From: an uncultured Burkholderiales bacterium
GTDB lineage: Bacteria; Pseudomonadota; Gammaproteobacteria; Burkholderiales; Burkholderiaceae_C
Assembly: GCA_903925445.1 (NCBI GenBank)
Contig: CAIYFE010000334.1
Coordinates: 1-17,919, forward strand
Length of the DNA stretch: 17,919 bases
Reading direction: 5' to 3'
In this document: one piece after another, positions 1-7,892 of the stretch
Numbering within the stretch: position 1 is the stretch's first letter
Layout of the letters: every line of letters starts with the position of its first letter
Position numbers and translations under genes: made by a program
Notes under the pieces: model-generated
What the model saw: only the letters and a program-made list of their open reading frames with translations
Told to the model about the DNA's origin: nothing
Database searches by the model: none

Positions 1-53
1 CGACGCGACATGCGTTAAGTTTAGCAATCGGGCGATGAAGCGATTTCTTGTGC

Positions 54-59
54 TAGAAT
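54..59 (+). promoter_or_regulatory. Extended -10 element upstream of tRNA-Arg
   Basis: TAGAAT is preceded by TG with one intervening base (TGCTAGAAT), which fits an extended -10 element. It lies 14 bases before the first tRNA base, so transcription would start about 7-8 bases upstream of the mature 5' end. No convincing -35 hexamer is visible at the usual spacing. Confidence 0.45.
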
Positions 60-73
60 CTTGCTTTTCGGAT

Positions 74-150
74 GCGGCTGTAGCTCAGCTGGATAGAGTA
101 CTTGGCTACGAACCAAGGGGTCGTGGGTTCGATTCCTGCCAGCCGCACCA
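74..150 (+). tRNA. tRNA-Arg (anticodon ACG)
   Basis: A 77-base cloverleaf. The 7-bp acceptor stem GCGGCTG pairs with CAGCCGC and is followed by A and an encoded CCA. The D-arm (TAGCTCAGCTGGATAGAG), the anticodon stem CTTGG/CCAAG with loop CTACGAA, and the T-arm with GGTTCGATTCC are all recognisable. The anticodon ACG at 108-110 reads CGU and, after A34-to-I editing, CGC and CGA. It appears to be a single-gene transcript ended by the hairpin that follows. Confidence 0.97.
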
Positions 151-160
151 CCTTATGCAA

Positions 161-197
161 AGCCTCATGATTTATTTCATGGGGCTTTTTGCTTTTT
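161..197 (+). terminator. Rho-independent terminator of tRNA-Arg
   Basis: AGCCTCATGA (161-170) pairs with TCATGGGGCT (177-186) through one G-T pair and a 6-base loop, followed by TTTT and further T-rich sequence. It begins 10 bases after the tRNA CCA end, so it plausibly ends the tRNA transcript. Confidence 0.8.
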
Positions 198-288
198 GGC
201 GTGATTTTTTACGTCATGCTTTTCAAACGCTCAGTAAGGGAAATTACGTGGCTTTGTGAGGTCGCGCCGCTTTTTTAACGAGTCATAA

Positions 289-302
289 TTTATAGCTATA
301 AA
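289..302. repeat. 14-bp perfect palindrome upstream of the peptide transporter
   Basis: TTTATAGCTATAAA is identical to its reverse complement. It lies 18 bases before the transporter ATG, within an AT-rich stretch. It could be an operator, part of a promoter -10 region, or a member of a dispersed intergenic repeat. The sequence alone does not decide between these. Confidence 0.5.
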
Positions 303-320
303 GTTTTAATTTAAGGTTTT

Positions 321-1805
321 ATGACTCAATCAGTTTCTTCCGATGTGCAAACGTCGTGGGCGCAACCGGCGGGTTTGCGTGTTTTGTTTTTGACCGAGAT
401 GTGGGAGCGTTTCAGCTATTACGGCATGCGCGCTTTGTTGGTCATCTATTTGGTCAATGCCTTGGGTTACAGCCGTGAAAACGCCTTGGCTTTGTATGGC
501 ATGTACACCGGGCTGGTGTATTTCACGCCTTTGTTGGGCGGAGCCTTGGCTGATCGGTATTTGGGTCAGCGTCAAGCCGTCGTCATTGGCGGTTTGATCA
601 TGGTGGCCGGGCATTTTGCGATGGCGTTTGAGCCTTTGCTGCATTTCGCCTTGGGATTGCTCATTGTGGGCAATGGGTTTTTCAAACCCAACGTCAGCGT
701 CATGGTGGGCGACTTGTATGCCGATAAATCCGATCCGCGCCGCGCTGGTGGGTATTCCATCTTTTACATGGGCATCAATTTGGGCGCGTTCATCGCGCCC
801 TTGATTGCAGGCACTTTGGGCGAGAAATTGGGTTGGCATTACGGCTTTGCAGTCGCAGGTCTTGGCATGGCTTTGGGATTGGTGCAACTGTTGCGTGGTC
901 AGCATTTGTTGGGTAGAGCGGGTTTGAGAGCGCACCAAACCGCCCTTACATGGGCCGATGCGCGACGCATTGTGGTGTGGGTCAGTGCCAGCGTGCTCAG
1001 TGTGGCTGTCGTGCTGGTGGCTTGGCGTGTGTTGGGTGATTGGTATGGCACGTTGAGTTCGCTCACACGTGGGTTGCTGATGGCCGCTGGCGCAGTGAGT
1101 TTGCTTTTTTGGGTTGCACAACCCGATCGCACAAGTGAGCATCCACCCTTGAGCCGATCAGATTGGGGCAAGCTGGCGGGCATCTTGGGCGTGATGGTTT
1201 TTGTGGTCGCGTTTTGGACGGGGTTTGAACAAAAAGCCGGCACCATGAGTTTGTTTGCCGACCAACAAACCGATCGCAATGTCGCAGGTTTTGTGGTTCC
1301 CACCTCTTGGTTTCAGTCCATCAACCCATTGACCATTGTGTTGCTCGCGCCGGTGTTTTCTTGGGCTTGGACTCGCTTGGATCGCAGTCGTTTTGCCTTG
1401 TCAGATGTGGCCAAGCAAGGCTGGGGCATGGTGGTGTTGGGGCTGGGTTGTCTGTTGATGACCGAAGTTCAAGCCTTGGCTGACGTACAAGGCAAGGTTG
1501 CGCCCCTGTGGTTGGCTGGGGTGATTGTGATTTTCACCCTCGGCGAGTTGATGCTTTCACCCGTGGGCTTGTCGATGGTTTCACGCGTGGCACCGTCGCG
1601 TTTGGTCGCGTTGATGATGGGCGCATGGATGTTGTCCTTTGCCGTTGCCAATTACTTGGCGGGCAGTTTGGAACGTTTCTTAAAAGGCACAGACTGGCCG
1701 CTGTTTCAATTTCTGGCGCTCACCTCGATGGGCGCGGGCGCTTTGTTGCTGGTGCTCACGCCCTTGTTCAATCGACTCATGGGGTTGGAAAAAGCCAGCA
1801 CCTAA
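321..1805 (+). CDS. POT/PTR2-family proton-dependent oligopeptide transporter
   Basis: Inner-membrane symporter of the proton-dependent oligopeptide transporter family (major facilitator superfamily), which imports di- and tripeptides with protons. The family's ExxERFxYYG motif is at residues 26-35 (proton coupling and substrate site in studied members). GNGFFKPN is at 117-124 and the PTR2 signature FYMGINLGAFIAP at 148-160. The 494 residues and roughly a dozen hydrophobic segments match the usual length. The ATG at 321 follows a short AAGG element by only 4 bases, so initiation signals are modest. greB begins 10 bases after the stop codon, so the two are probably co-transcribed. Family assignment is firm; the exact peptide preference is not visible. 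Confidence 0.93.
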   Translation: MTQSVSSDVQTSWAQPAGLRVLFLTEMWERFSYYGMRALLVIYLVNALGYSRENALALYGMYTGLVYFTPLLGGALADRYLGQRQAVVIGGLIMVAGHFAMAFEPLLHFALGLLIVGNGFFKPNVSVMVGDLYADKSDPRRAGGYSIFYMGINLGAFIAPLIAGTLGEKLGWHYGFAVAGLGMALGLVQLLRGQHLLGRAGLRAHQTALTWADARRIVVWVSASVLSVAVVLVAWRVLGDWYGTLSSLTRGLLMAAGAVSLLFWVAQPDRTSEHPPLSRSDWGKLAGILGVMVFVVAFWTGFEQKAGTMSLFADQQTDRNVAGFVVPTSWFQSINPLTIVLLAPVFSWAWTRLDRSRFALSDVAKQGWGMVVLGLGCLLMTEVQALADVQGKVAPLWLAGVIVIFTLGELMLSPVGLSMVSRVAPSRLVALMMGAWMLSFAVANYLAGSLERFLKGTDWPLFQFLALTSMGAGALLLVLTPLFNRLMGLEKAST

Positions 1806-1815
1806 AATTCGCGCC

Positions 1816-2352
1816 ATGCGTGATACCGATGAAGACGAAGATGGCGGCTTGCCGCCCTTGCCCGCAGGCAGCAAAAATTACATCACCCCCAGCGGTTATG
1901 CGCGACTCAAGGCCGAGTTACTGGCCTTGATCGACGACGAGCGCCCACGCATTGTTGACATCGTGCATTGGGCCGCCAGCAATGGCGACCGCTCAGAAAA
2001 CGGGGACTACCTGTATGGAAAGAAGCGTCTGCGCGAAATTGATCGACGCATTCGCTTTTTGACCCGACGCCTTGAAATCGCAGAAATCACCGACCCCAGC
2101 GTTCACCACGGCAGCGATCAAATCTTTTTTGGCGCCACGGTGCGCTACGAGGACGAGCAGGGCGTGCAACGCAGCATCACGATTTTGGGCATCGATGAAG
2201 CCGACAGCCTGCAAGCCCAAGTCAGTTGGGTGTCGCCCATCGCGCGTGCATTGCTCAAAGCGCGCGTGGGCGATGTGGTCAAACTCGTCACACCCGCTGG
2301 CGTGCAAGAAGTTGAAGTGTTGGAAGTGAGCTATCCCAGCTCGGGCGTGTAG
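1816..2352 (+). CDS. greB: Transcription elongation factor GreB
   Basis: Cytoplasmic factor that inserts a coiled coil into the RNA polymerase secondary channel and stimulates cleavage of backtracked transcripts. The N-terminal coiled coil carries the GDRSENGDY segment with the acidic tip residues D58 and E61 that coordinate catalytic Mg2+ in the Gre family. The basic KKRLREIDRRIRFLTRRLE helix that follows is typical of GreB rather than GreA. The C-terminal FKBP-like domain spans about residues 100-175. An acidic N-terminal tail of about 15 residues is an extension relative to the E. coli protein. The gene sits 10 bases behind the peptide transporter. Its last 22 bases overlap the convergent spoT gene, so the two stop codons lie inside each other's coding sequence. 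Confidence 0.94.
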   Translation: MRDTDEDEDGGLPPLPAGSKNYITPSGYARLKAELLALIDDERPRIVDIVHWAASNGDRSENGDYLYGKKRLREIDRRIRFLTRRLEIAEITDPSVHHGSDQIFFGATVRYEDEQGVQRSITILGIDEADSLQAQVSWVSPIARALLKARVGDVVKLVTPAGVQEVEVLEVSYPSSGV

Positions 2353-4604
2353 CTGTTGGAGACCACGCGCTGCGCTTGCAAGACCGAAGGCACGCGGCGC
2401 AAATTGCGCAACACCGCATCCAAATGGTTGGCGTCGCGCACGGCAATCACAAAACGCAAATCGGTGGCTTCTTGCCCGCTGACCTCATCGGCCATGTTGA
2501 CCCAAGTGATGTCGGCCTCGGCGCTGGTGATGGCAGAAGCCACACGCGCCAACACGCCTTTGCCGTTGCTCACGGTCACCACCAACGCAGTTTCAAAATT
2601 GCGCGTGGGCTCGTCCGACCATTCCACCGCAATGAAACGTTCGCTGTCTTTGTGCTTGAGGCGTTGCGCCACGCCGCAGTTGGCGGTGTGCACCACCAAG
2701 CCTTCGCCGCGACCCAAATAACCCACGATGGCGTCGCCTGGCACGGGACGGCAGCAGGGCGCGTATTGCACCGAAGCGTTTTCGCTGCCATCGACCGTGA
2801 CCGAACCTTGCGACACTTTTTCATGCGCGGTGAAGCGCTCTTGACTGAGCAACACCGCATCGGGTTTTTGTCCCAATTCAGACAACAGCGTGACCAAACG
2901 TTTGGCCACAATGCTGGCCACGCGTCGTCCCAAGCCAATGTCCACCAACAATTCGTCTTGGTTTTTGCTGCCTGTGAAGCGCAGCAATTTGTCCCACAGA
3001 CTTTGGTGCGTGTCGTTGAGATTGGGCAACTGTTCGATGCCCTCGGCGCGCAAAGCTTGCGTGAGCAGCTTGAGCCCCAAATCTTTGGATTCCACCTGCG
3101 CCAAGGTTTTGAGGTGATGTCGAATTTTTGAGCGCGCCCGTCCGGTGCGCACAAATCCCAACCATGCTGGGTTGGGTGACGCAACGGTAGAGGTGACCAC
3201 TTCGACCACATCGCCGTTGCGCAACTCTGTGCGCAGCGGCACTTGGGCGCCGTTGATCTTGGCGGCCATGGTGCGGTCACCCACATCGCTGTGAACCGCG
3301 TAGGCAAAATCGACCACGGTGGCGCCGCGAGGCAGCGCCATGATGCGGCTCTTGGGCGTGAACACATACACCGCATCGGGGAACAAATCGACTTTGACGT
3401 GGTCCCAAAACTCGGTGGCATCGCGGGTTTCGTCTTGAATGTCCAGCAACGATTGCAGCCACTTGTGCCCCAGTTGTTGGCTCGAATCTGAAGCCGACTC
3501 ATTGGCTTTGTAGAGCCAATGGGCCGCCACCCCCGATTCGGCCACCAAATGCATGGCCTCGGTGCGCATTTGAAACTCCACGTTCAAGCCCGAAGGCCCC
3601 ACCAAGGTCGTGTGCAGCGATTGGTAGCCGTTGAGCTTGGCAATCGCAATGTGGTCTTTGAATTTGCCGGGTACGGGCTTGTAGAGCTGGTGCAACAAAC
3701 CCAAGGCGGTGTAGCAATCGACCACTTGGGGCAAGATCAGCCGAAAACCATAAATGTCGGTGACCTGCGCGAAGCTGAGGTTTTTGTCCGACATTTTTTT
3801 GTAAATCGAGTAGAGCGTTTTTTCGCGCCCCGAAATGCGCACGCTCAAGCCCGCTTTGGCAAATGTTTCTTCGACTTCTTTTTGGACACGCTGCATCAAG
3901 TCGCGCCGGCGTTGGCGGGATTTTTGAACTGCTTTGTTCAACACTGAATAGCGCCAAGGCAGCAGGTATTTGAAAGACAGCTCCTGCAACTCGCGGTAGG
4001 TTTGGTTCAAACCCAAGCGGTGGGCGATGGGCACGTAAATTTCGAGGGTTTCGCGCGAAATGCGTTCCCATTTGTTGCGCGGCATATCGCCCATGGTGCG
4101 CATGTTGTGGCTGCGATCGGCCAGTTTGACCAAGATGACCCGCACATCGCGCGCCATGGCCAGCAACATTTTGCGAAACGACTCGGCTTGACTTTCTTCG
4201 CGGGTGTTGAATTCGAGCTTGTCCAGCTTGGTCAAGCCGTCGACCAACTCGGCGACTTGGATGCCAAAACGTTCGATCAAATCGGTTTTGGTGATGCCGC
4301 AATCTTCCATGGCGTCGTGCAGCAAGGCCGCGCACAAGGCCTGGGTGTCGAGCTTCCATTCGGCGCATTGCGCCGCTACCGCGATGGGGTGGGTGATGTA
4401 AGGCTCGCCGCTTTTGCGCATTTGCCCCAAATGGGCTTCGTCGGCGTAACGGTAGGCTTTGCGGACTTGCTCCAGTCCTTCAGGGCTTAAATACGAGAGT
4501 TTTTCAGTCAGCGCGGCAAAGCTGGCCGCAGCCGCATTGGCTGCCGCTTGGGGTTTTGGCTCGCCCACTGGGGAGGGGGCGCTGGTTGAAGAAGCTGTGC
4601 GCAT
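2331..4604 (-). CDS. spoT: Bifunctional (p)ppGpp synthetase/hydrolase SpoT/Rel
   Basis: Long RelA/SpoT homologue of 757 residues that makes and degrades the alarmone (p)ppGpp. The N-terminal HD hydrolase domain has THPIAVA (H72) and the HDxxED motif (H96-D97, E100-D101), so hydrolase activity is expected. The synthetase domain includes GREKTLYSIYKKM, IYGFRLIL and GYQSLHTT. A TGS domain follows (from DLFPDAVYVFTPKSR), and an ACT domain lies at the C-terminus. The intact HD motif points to a bifunctional SpoT rather than a RelA. The ATG at 4604 is chosen because an upstream in-frame ATG at 4721 would run through the rpoZ gene and the terminator and adds no domain. Its Shine-Dalgarno is weak. 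It lies downstream of rpoZ in the yicC-gmk-rpoZ-spoT order, with an attenuator-like hairpin between. Confidence 0.95.
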   Translation of the reverse strand: MRTASSTSAPSPVGEPKPQAAANAAAASFAALTEKLSYLSPEGLEQVRKAYRYADEAHLGQMRKSGEPYITHPIAVAAQCAEWKLDTQALCAALLHDAMEDCGITKTDLIERFGIQVAELVDGLTKLDKLEFNTREESQAESFRKMLLAMARDVRVILVKLADRSHNMRTMGDMPRNKWERISRETLEIYVPIAHRLGLNQTYRELQELSFKYLLPWRYSVLNKAVQKSRQRRRDLMQRVQKEVEETFAKAGLSVRISGREKTLYSIYKKMSDKNLSFAQVTDIYGFRLILPQVVDCYTALGLLHQLYKPVPGKFKDHIAIAKLNGYQSLHTTLVGPSGLNVEFQMRTEAMHLVAESGVAAHWLYKANESASDSSQQLGHKWLQSLLDIQDETRDATEFWDHVKVDLFPDAVYVFTPKSRIMALPRGATVVDFAYAVHSDVGDRTMAAKINGAQVPLRTELRNGDVVEVVTSTVASPNPAWLGFVRTGRARSKIRHHLKTLAQVESKDLGLKLLTQALRAEGIEQLPNLNDTHQSLWDKLLRFTGSKNQDELLVDIGLGRRVASIVAKRLVTLLSELGQKPDAVLLSQERFTAHEKVSQGSVTVDGSENASVQYAPCCRPVPGDAIVGYLGRGEGLVVHTANCGVAQRLKHKDSERFIAVEWSDEPTRNFETALVVTVSNGKGVLARVASAITSAEADITWVNMADEVSGQEATDLRFVIAVRDANHLDAVLRNLRRVPSVLQAQRVVSNSYTPELG

Positions 4605-4620
4605 GGTCAACACTTTACCC

Positions 4621-4654
4621 GCAAAGAAAAAAGCACCGCGCTGGCGGTGCTTTT
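4621..4654 (-). terminator. Intrinsic terminator/attenuator between rpoZ and spoT
   Basis: A perfect 11-bp stem (4629-4639 with 4644-4654) with a 4-base loop. In the minus-strand transcript it is followed by an uninterrupted U run and then CUUUG. It lies 17 bases after the rpoZ stop codon and about 25 bases before the spoT ATG. It should terminate much of the gmk-rpoZ transcript and leave spoT to read-through or to a promoter I cannot see. The A-tract on the other side makes it potentially bidirectional. Confidence 0.82.
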
Positions 4655-4671
4655 GTCGGGTTGCAGATCGA

Positions 4672-4875
4672 TCAACCGGGTACTTTTTTGAGCATTTCCA
4701 AGCCCACTTGACCGGCAGCAATTTCGCGCAAGGCGGTGACTGCGGGTTTGTTTTTGCTTTCCACCTTGGCGGTGTGGCCTTGGCTCAGCATACGTGCGCG
4801 GTAAGTGGCGCAAAGCACGAGTTGGAAGCGGTTGGGGATTTTCTCAAGACAATCTTCAACGGTGATGCGTGCCAT
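4672..4875 (-). CDS. rpoZ: DNA-directed RNA polymerase omega subunit
   Basis: Small 67-residue polymerase subunit that wraps the C-terminal region of beta-prime and aids assembly. It begins MARITVEDCLEKIPNRFQLV, the conserved omega start, followed by the YRAR and KPAVTALREIA segments. The protein is shorter than the 91-residue E. coli form, as is usual in Burkholderiales. A GGAG Shine-Dalgarno lies 8 bases before the ATG. In E. coli, omega forms part of a ppGpp binding site on polymerase, which fits its place beside spoT. gmk ends 21 bases upstream, so the two are probably one transcription unit. Confidence 0.96.
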   Translation of the reverse strand: MARITVEDCLEKIPNRFQLVLCATYRARMLSQGHTAKVESKNKPAVTALREIAAGQVGLEMLKKVPG

Positions 4876-4896
4876 GTGTGTGCTCCAAAAGGGGGG

Positions 4897-5520
4897 TCAG
4901 TTGAGGTTCAAGGCTTGAAAGATGTCAGCCCGAGCCCGGCGCTGTGCCAGGTATTTGAGGCGTTGCGCATGGACGATGGCTTTTAAATCGAACAAAGCGC
5001 GCTCAAACAATTCATTGATTATAACGTAGTCAAATTCTTGGACTTGGGCCATCTCTTGCGCCGCGTTTTTCAGGCGCAAGTTGATGATCTCTGGCGCATC
5101 TTCGCCCCGGTTGTGCAAGCGCGACTCCAACTCTTGCCAGCTGGGGGGCAAGATGAAAATCATCACCGCGTTGGCAAAGAGTTTTTTGATCTGAATGGCG
5201 CCTTGAAAGTCAATTTCAAGCACCACATCGGCGCCTTGGGCAATGCGGTCTTCAATGGCTTTGCGCGAGGTGCCATAGCGCTGACCGTGGACATTGGCCC
5301 ACTCCAAAAAAGCGTTGGCGGCCACCATTTGGTCGAACTCGGTGGGCGAGACAAAAAAGTACTCGCGGCCGTGTTTTTCTTGCCCCCGAGGCGGGCGCGT
5401 GGTGTGCGAGACCGAGGGGCGCACTTGCGCGTCCAGCTCCATCAAGGCTTTGACCAGGCTGGATTTGCCCGCGCCGCTGGGCGCTGCGACGACGAAAAGG
5501 TTGCCAGGAAAGTTGTCCAT
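4897..5520 (-). CDS. gmk: Guanylate kinase
   Basis: Cytosolic enzyme converting GMP and ATP to GDP and ADP. The P-loop APSGAGKSS lies near the N-terminus. It is followed by the GMP-binding SHTTRPPRGQEKHGREYFF segment, the RYGTSR motif and EIDFQGAIQIK. About 207 residues is the usual length. Two adjacent ATG codons (5523 and 5520) could start it. The upstream one overlaps the yicC stop codon as ATGA, indicating translational coupling with yicC, and the choice changes the protein by one methionine. gmk leads into rpoZ, a common arrangement in proteobacteria. Confidence 0.96.
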   Translation of the reverse strand: MDNFPGNLFVVAAPSGAGKSSLVKALMELDAQVRPSVSHTTRPPRGQEKHGREYFFVSPTEFDQMVAANAFLEWANVHGQRYGTSRKAIEDRIAQGADVVLEIDFQGAIQIKKLFANAVMIFILPPSWQELESRLHNRGEDAPEIINLRLKNAAQEMAQVQEFDYVIINELFERALFDLKAIVHAQRLKYLAQRRARADIFQALNLN

Positions 5521-6440
5521 CATTCGAGGTTTTGTACTTGTTCGCGCAGTTGTTCGATCAACACCTTCATGTCCACGGAGATGCGCGTCATCTCCATCGT
5601 GGCGGATTTGGAGCCCAAGGTGTTGGCTTCGCGGTGCAGTTCTTGAATCAAAAAGTCCAGACGTTTGCCCACGCCTTCTGCCTTGCCGCCTTGTGCCAGC
5701 AAGGCGTCGATTTCATCGAAATGGGAATTGAGCCGGGTGAGCTCTTCGGCCACATCGATGCGAATGGCAAACGCAGTGGCTTCGCTCAAGGCGCGGTCTT
5801 GGGCGGCTTCGGGCAAGGTTGCACCGTCGCTCAAGGCCATGGCATCGCGCCAGCGTTCCAAAAAACGTTGGCGTTGCTGCTCGACCAACTGAGGCACCAA
5901 GGGCTGCGCTTGCAGCACCAAGGTGCGCAGTTGCGCCATGCGCTCGCGCAGGCTGTCGGCCAAACGCTTGCCTTCGCGTTCGCGCGCGGCGCTGAGGTCT
6001 TTGAGGGCGGTTTGCGCCAGTTTGAGGACAGTGGCGCCCAGATCCAGCGTGGCGGTGCTGGGGGCGCTGCTCAAACGCAGCACATCGGCCACCGACAAAG
6101 GGTTGGCGCGTGGCAACCAAGCGTGTACTGCATCTTGCAAGGCGTTCAAGCGTTGCAGCAGTTGGGGGCTGGGCAAAGCAAAACCGGCGTCGGCTTGGGT
6201 TTCGAGGTGGGCGCGAACTTCGACTTTGCCGCGTTTGAGGTGTTTCATCACCAAATCGCGCAGCGCGGCTTCGTGCTGTCGCAAGTCTTCGGGCATTTTG
6301 AAGCTCAGGTCAAGAAAACGGCTGTTGACCGAGCGAATTTCAAGCCCAAGGCGCAACGCGGGGGCGTTGGCAGATTCGGCGGAGTCGGGGCTGATTTGCG
6401 CTTGTGCGCTGGCATAACCCGTCATGCTGTAAATGGGCAT
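5520..6440 (-). CDS. yicC: YicC-family endoribonuclease
   Basis: Member of the YicC/YloC family. The E. coli protein was shown to be an endoribonuclease taking part in sRNA decay. The 306 residues begin MPIYSMTGYA, the family's characteristic start, followed by the LEIRSVNSRFLDLSFKMPEDLR block. At the C-terminus the conserved segments KRLDFLIQELHREANTLGSK and the STEMTRISVDMK-like stretch are intact. A central Ala/Gln/Arg-rich helical region is expected. It is the first gene of the minus-strand cluster and overlaps the gmk start by 4 bases. An ATTATC on the plus strand at 6467-6472 reads GATAAT toward it and may be its -10 element. Confidence 0.93.
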   Translation of the reverse strand: MPIYSMTGYASAQAQISPDSAESANAPALRLGLEIRSVNSRFLDLSFKMPEDLRQHEAALRDLVMKHLKRGKVEVRAHLETQADAGFALPSPQLLQRLNALQDAVHAWLPRANPLSVADVLRLSSAPSTATLDLGATVLKLAQTALKDLSAAREREGKRLADSLRERMAQLRTLVLQAQPLVPQLVEQQRQRFLERWRDAMALSDGATLPEAAQDRALSEATAFAIRIDVAEELTRLNSHFDEIDALLAQGGKAEGVGKRLDFLIQELHREANTLGSKSATMEMTRISVDMKVLIEQLREQVQNLE

Positions 6441-6466
6441 GGTGTCTGTCTGGTGTCAAAGACGCG

Positions 6467-6472
6467 ATTATC
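6467..6472 (-). promoter_or_regulatory. Candidate -10 element for the yicC-gmk-rpoZ operon
   Basis: Read on the minus strand the hexamer is GATAAT, five of six matches to TATAAT, 26 bases upstream of the yicC ATG in the yicC/rph divergent intergenic region. The -35 region at 17-18 bases spacing (TTCTAG) is poor, so this is only a candidate. Confidence 0.3.
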
Positions 6473-6542
6473 TCAGGGCGCGTGGGGGACTAGAACGGAT
6501 TGCCCGACAATGGTGGCTTGACGATATTTTGTGACGACACCC

Positions 6543-7280
6543 ATGACCACCACCGCCTTACCCGAATCCCGCCGCAGCCGCGCCGCCAATCAATTGCGCC
6601 CCGTTCGCATCACGCGTCACTACACCATGCACGCCGAAGGTTCGGTGCTGATTGAATTTGGCAACACCAAAGTGCTGTGTACCGCCTCGGTGGAAGAAAA
6701 AGTGCCCGGCCACAAAAAAGGCAGCGGCGAGGGTTGGGTCACCGCCGAATACGGCATGTTGCCCCGCGCCACCCACACCCGCAGCGACCGCGAAGCCGCG
6801 CGCGGCAAGCAATCCGGTCGCACACAAGAAATTCAACGCCTGATTGGACGCTCGATGCGCGCCGTGTTCGACCTCAAAAAACTGGGCGAACGCACGATCC
6901 ACCTCGATTGCGACGTCCTCCAAGCCGATGGTGGAACGCGCACCGCCAGCATCACCGGTGCTTTTGTGGCTGCACAAGATGCGGTCAACACCTTGATGGC
7001 CAGCGGCAAGCTCACCCAAAGCCCCATCATCCAAGGCGTGGCGGCAATTTCGGTGGGCATGTTGGGCGACTTGGCCTTGCTCGATTTGGAGTACACCGAA
7101 GATTCCAGCTGCGACACCGACATGAACGTGGTCATGACCAGCGCAGGCCACTTTGTTGAAGTGCAAGGCACCGCCGAAGGCGCGCCTTTTACCCGCGCCC
7201 AAATGAACGACTTGCTCGCTTTGGCCGAAAAAGGCATTGGCGAATTGCTGGTCTTGCAACACAACGCCCTCAACGCATGA
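6543..7280 (+). CDS. rph: Ribonuclease PH
   Basis: Phosphate-dependent 3'-5' exoribonuclease that trims tRNA 3' ends, normally a hexamer. Conserved blocks run in order: RPVRITRHYTMHAEGSVLIEFG, the WVTAEYGMLPRATHTR segment, EIQRLIGRSMRAV, the phosphate-site block ADGGTRTASITGA, and DLEYTEDSSCDTDMNVVM. Length is 245 residues from the ATG at 6543. A GTG at 6531 would add four residues (MTTP), and neither start has a clear Shine-Dalgarno. The gene is divergent from yicC and its TGA overlaps the rdgB ATG by 4 bases, so the two are translationally coupled. Confidence 0.96.
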   Translation: MTTTALPESRRSRAANQLRPVRITRHYTMHAEGSVLIEFGNTKVLCTASVEEKVPGHKKGSGEGWVTAEYGMLPRATHTRSDREAARGKQSGRTQEIQRLIGRSMRAVFDLKKLGERTIHLDCDVLQADGGTRTASITGAFVAAQDAVNTLMASGKLTQSPIIQGVAAISVGMLGDLALLDLEYTEDSSCDTDMNVVMTSAGHFVEVQGTAEGAPFTRAQMNDLLALAEKGIGELLVLQHNALNA

Positions 7281-7882
7281 AACGCATCGTTTTAGCCTCC
7301 AACAACGCAGGCAAACTGGCCGAATTGCAAGCCATGTTTGCCCCCTTGGGCGTGGATATGGTCACACAAGGCTCGCTGCACATTGGCGAGGCCGACGAGC
7401 CGTTTCATACCTTTGTAGAAAACGCACTCACCAAAGCGCGCCACGCGTCGCGCTTGAGCGGCTTGCCCGCTTTGGCAGATGACGCAGGTTTGTGCGTCGA
7501 TGCCTTTGGTGGCTTGCCAGGCGTGCAAACCGCTTTTTATGCCACCCAATTTGGTTACCCCAAAAGCGATGACAACAACGTGCGCGCTTTGCTCGAGCAA
7601 ATGTCGCAGATCGACAACCGCCGCGCCGCGCTGGTCAGCACTTTGGTGGCCGTGCGCCATGTGGACGATCCAGAACCCTTGATCGCGGTGGGACGCGCCG
7701 TGGGCGAAATCACCCGCCAACCCATTGGCAGCAACGGATTTGGTTTTGACCCCGTGATGTTCATTCCGCGTTTTGGCAAAACCTTTGCAGAATTGCCCGT
7801 GGAGGTCAAAAACGCCAACAGCCACCGAGGACAAGCTGCCCAGCAAATGCTGGGTTTGATGCGCGAGCGTTGGTTCAGCTAA
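7277..7882 (+). CDS. rdgB: RdgB/HAM1-family non-canonical purine NTP pyrophosphatase
   Basis: Hydrolyses dITP, ITP and XTP to the monophosphates and so keeps deaminated purines out of DNA and RNA. The nucleotide-binding ASNNAGKLAEL motif is at residues 7-17, FVENALTKAR at about 46-55, and ADDAGL with the catalytic acidic residues D68-D69 at 67-72. GSNGFGFDPVMF and the NSHRGQA segment close the active site. The GVQTAFYAT stretch differs from the common GVYSARYAG version, a family variant rather than a loss. The 201 residues are normal. It starts inside the rph stop codon, and hemW follows 10 bases after its stop. Confidence 0.95.
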   Translation: MKRIVLASNNAGKLAELQAMFAPLGVDMVTQGSLHIGEADEPFHTFVENALTKARHASRLSGLPALADDAGLCVDAFGGLPGVQTAFYATQFGYPKSDDNNVRALLEQMSQIDNRRAALVSTLVAVRHVDDPEPLIAVGRAVGEITRQPIGSNGFGFDPVMFIPRFGKTFAELPVEVKNANSHRGQAAQQMLGLMRERWFS

Positions 7883-7892
7883 AGAGCGACAC

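Noticed and set aside
35..259. 74-residue plus-strand ORF at the left edge
   Set aside because: It runs straight through the complete tRNA-Arg gene and its terminator and has no recognisable protein features.
330..1142. 270-residue minus-strand ORF
   Set aside because: It is antisense to the peptide transporter, whose motifs are intact. Its composition (Gln/His/Thr-rich) is that of an antisense shadow.
4605..4721. Upstream in-frame start of spoT adding 39 residues
   Set aside because: The extension overlaps the rpoZ coding sequence and the terminator hairpin and encodes no domain; the ATG at 4604 is preferred.
5532..6521. 329-residue plus-strand ORF
   Set aside because: It mirrors yicC on the opposite strand. 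yicC has conserved family motifs and proper coupling to gmk, while this ORF shows only Gly/Gln/Phe-rich shadow sequence.
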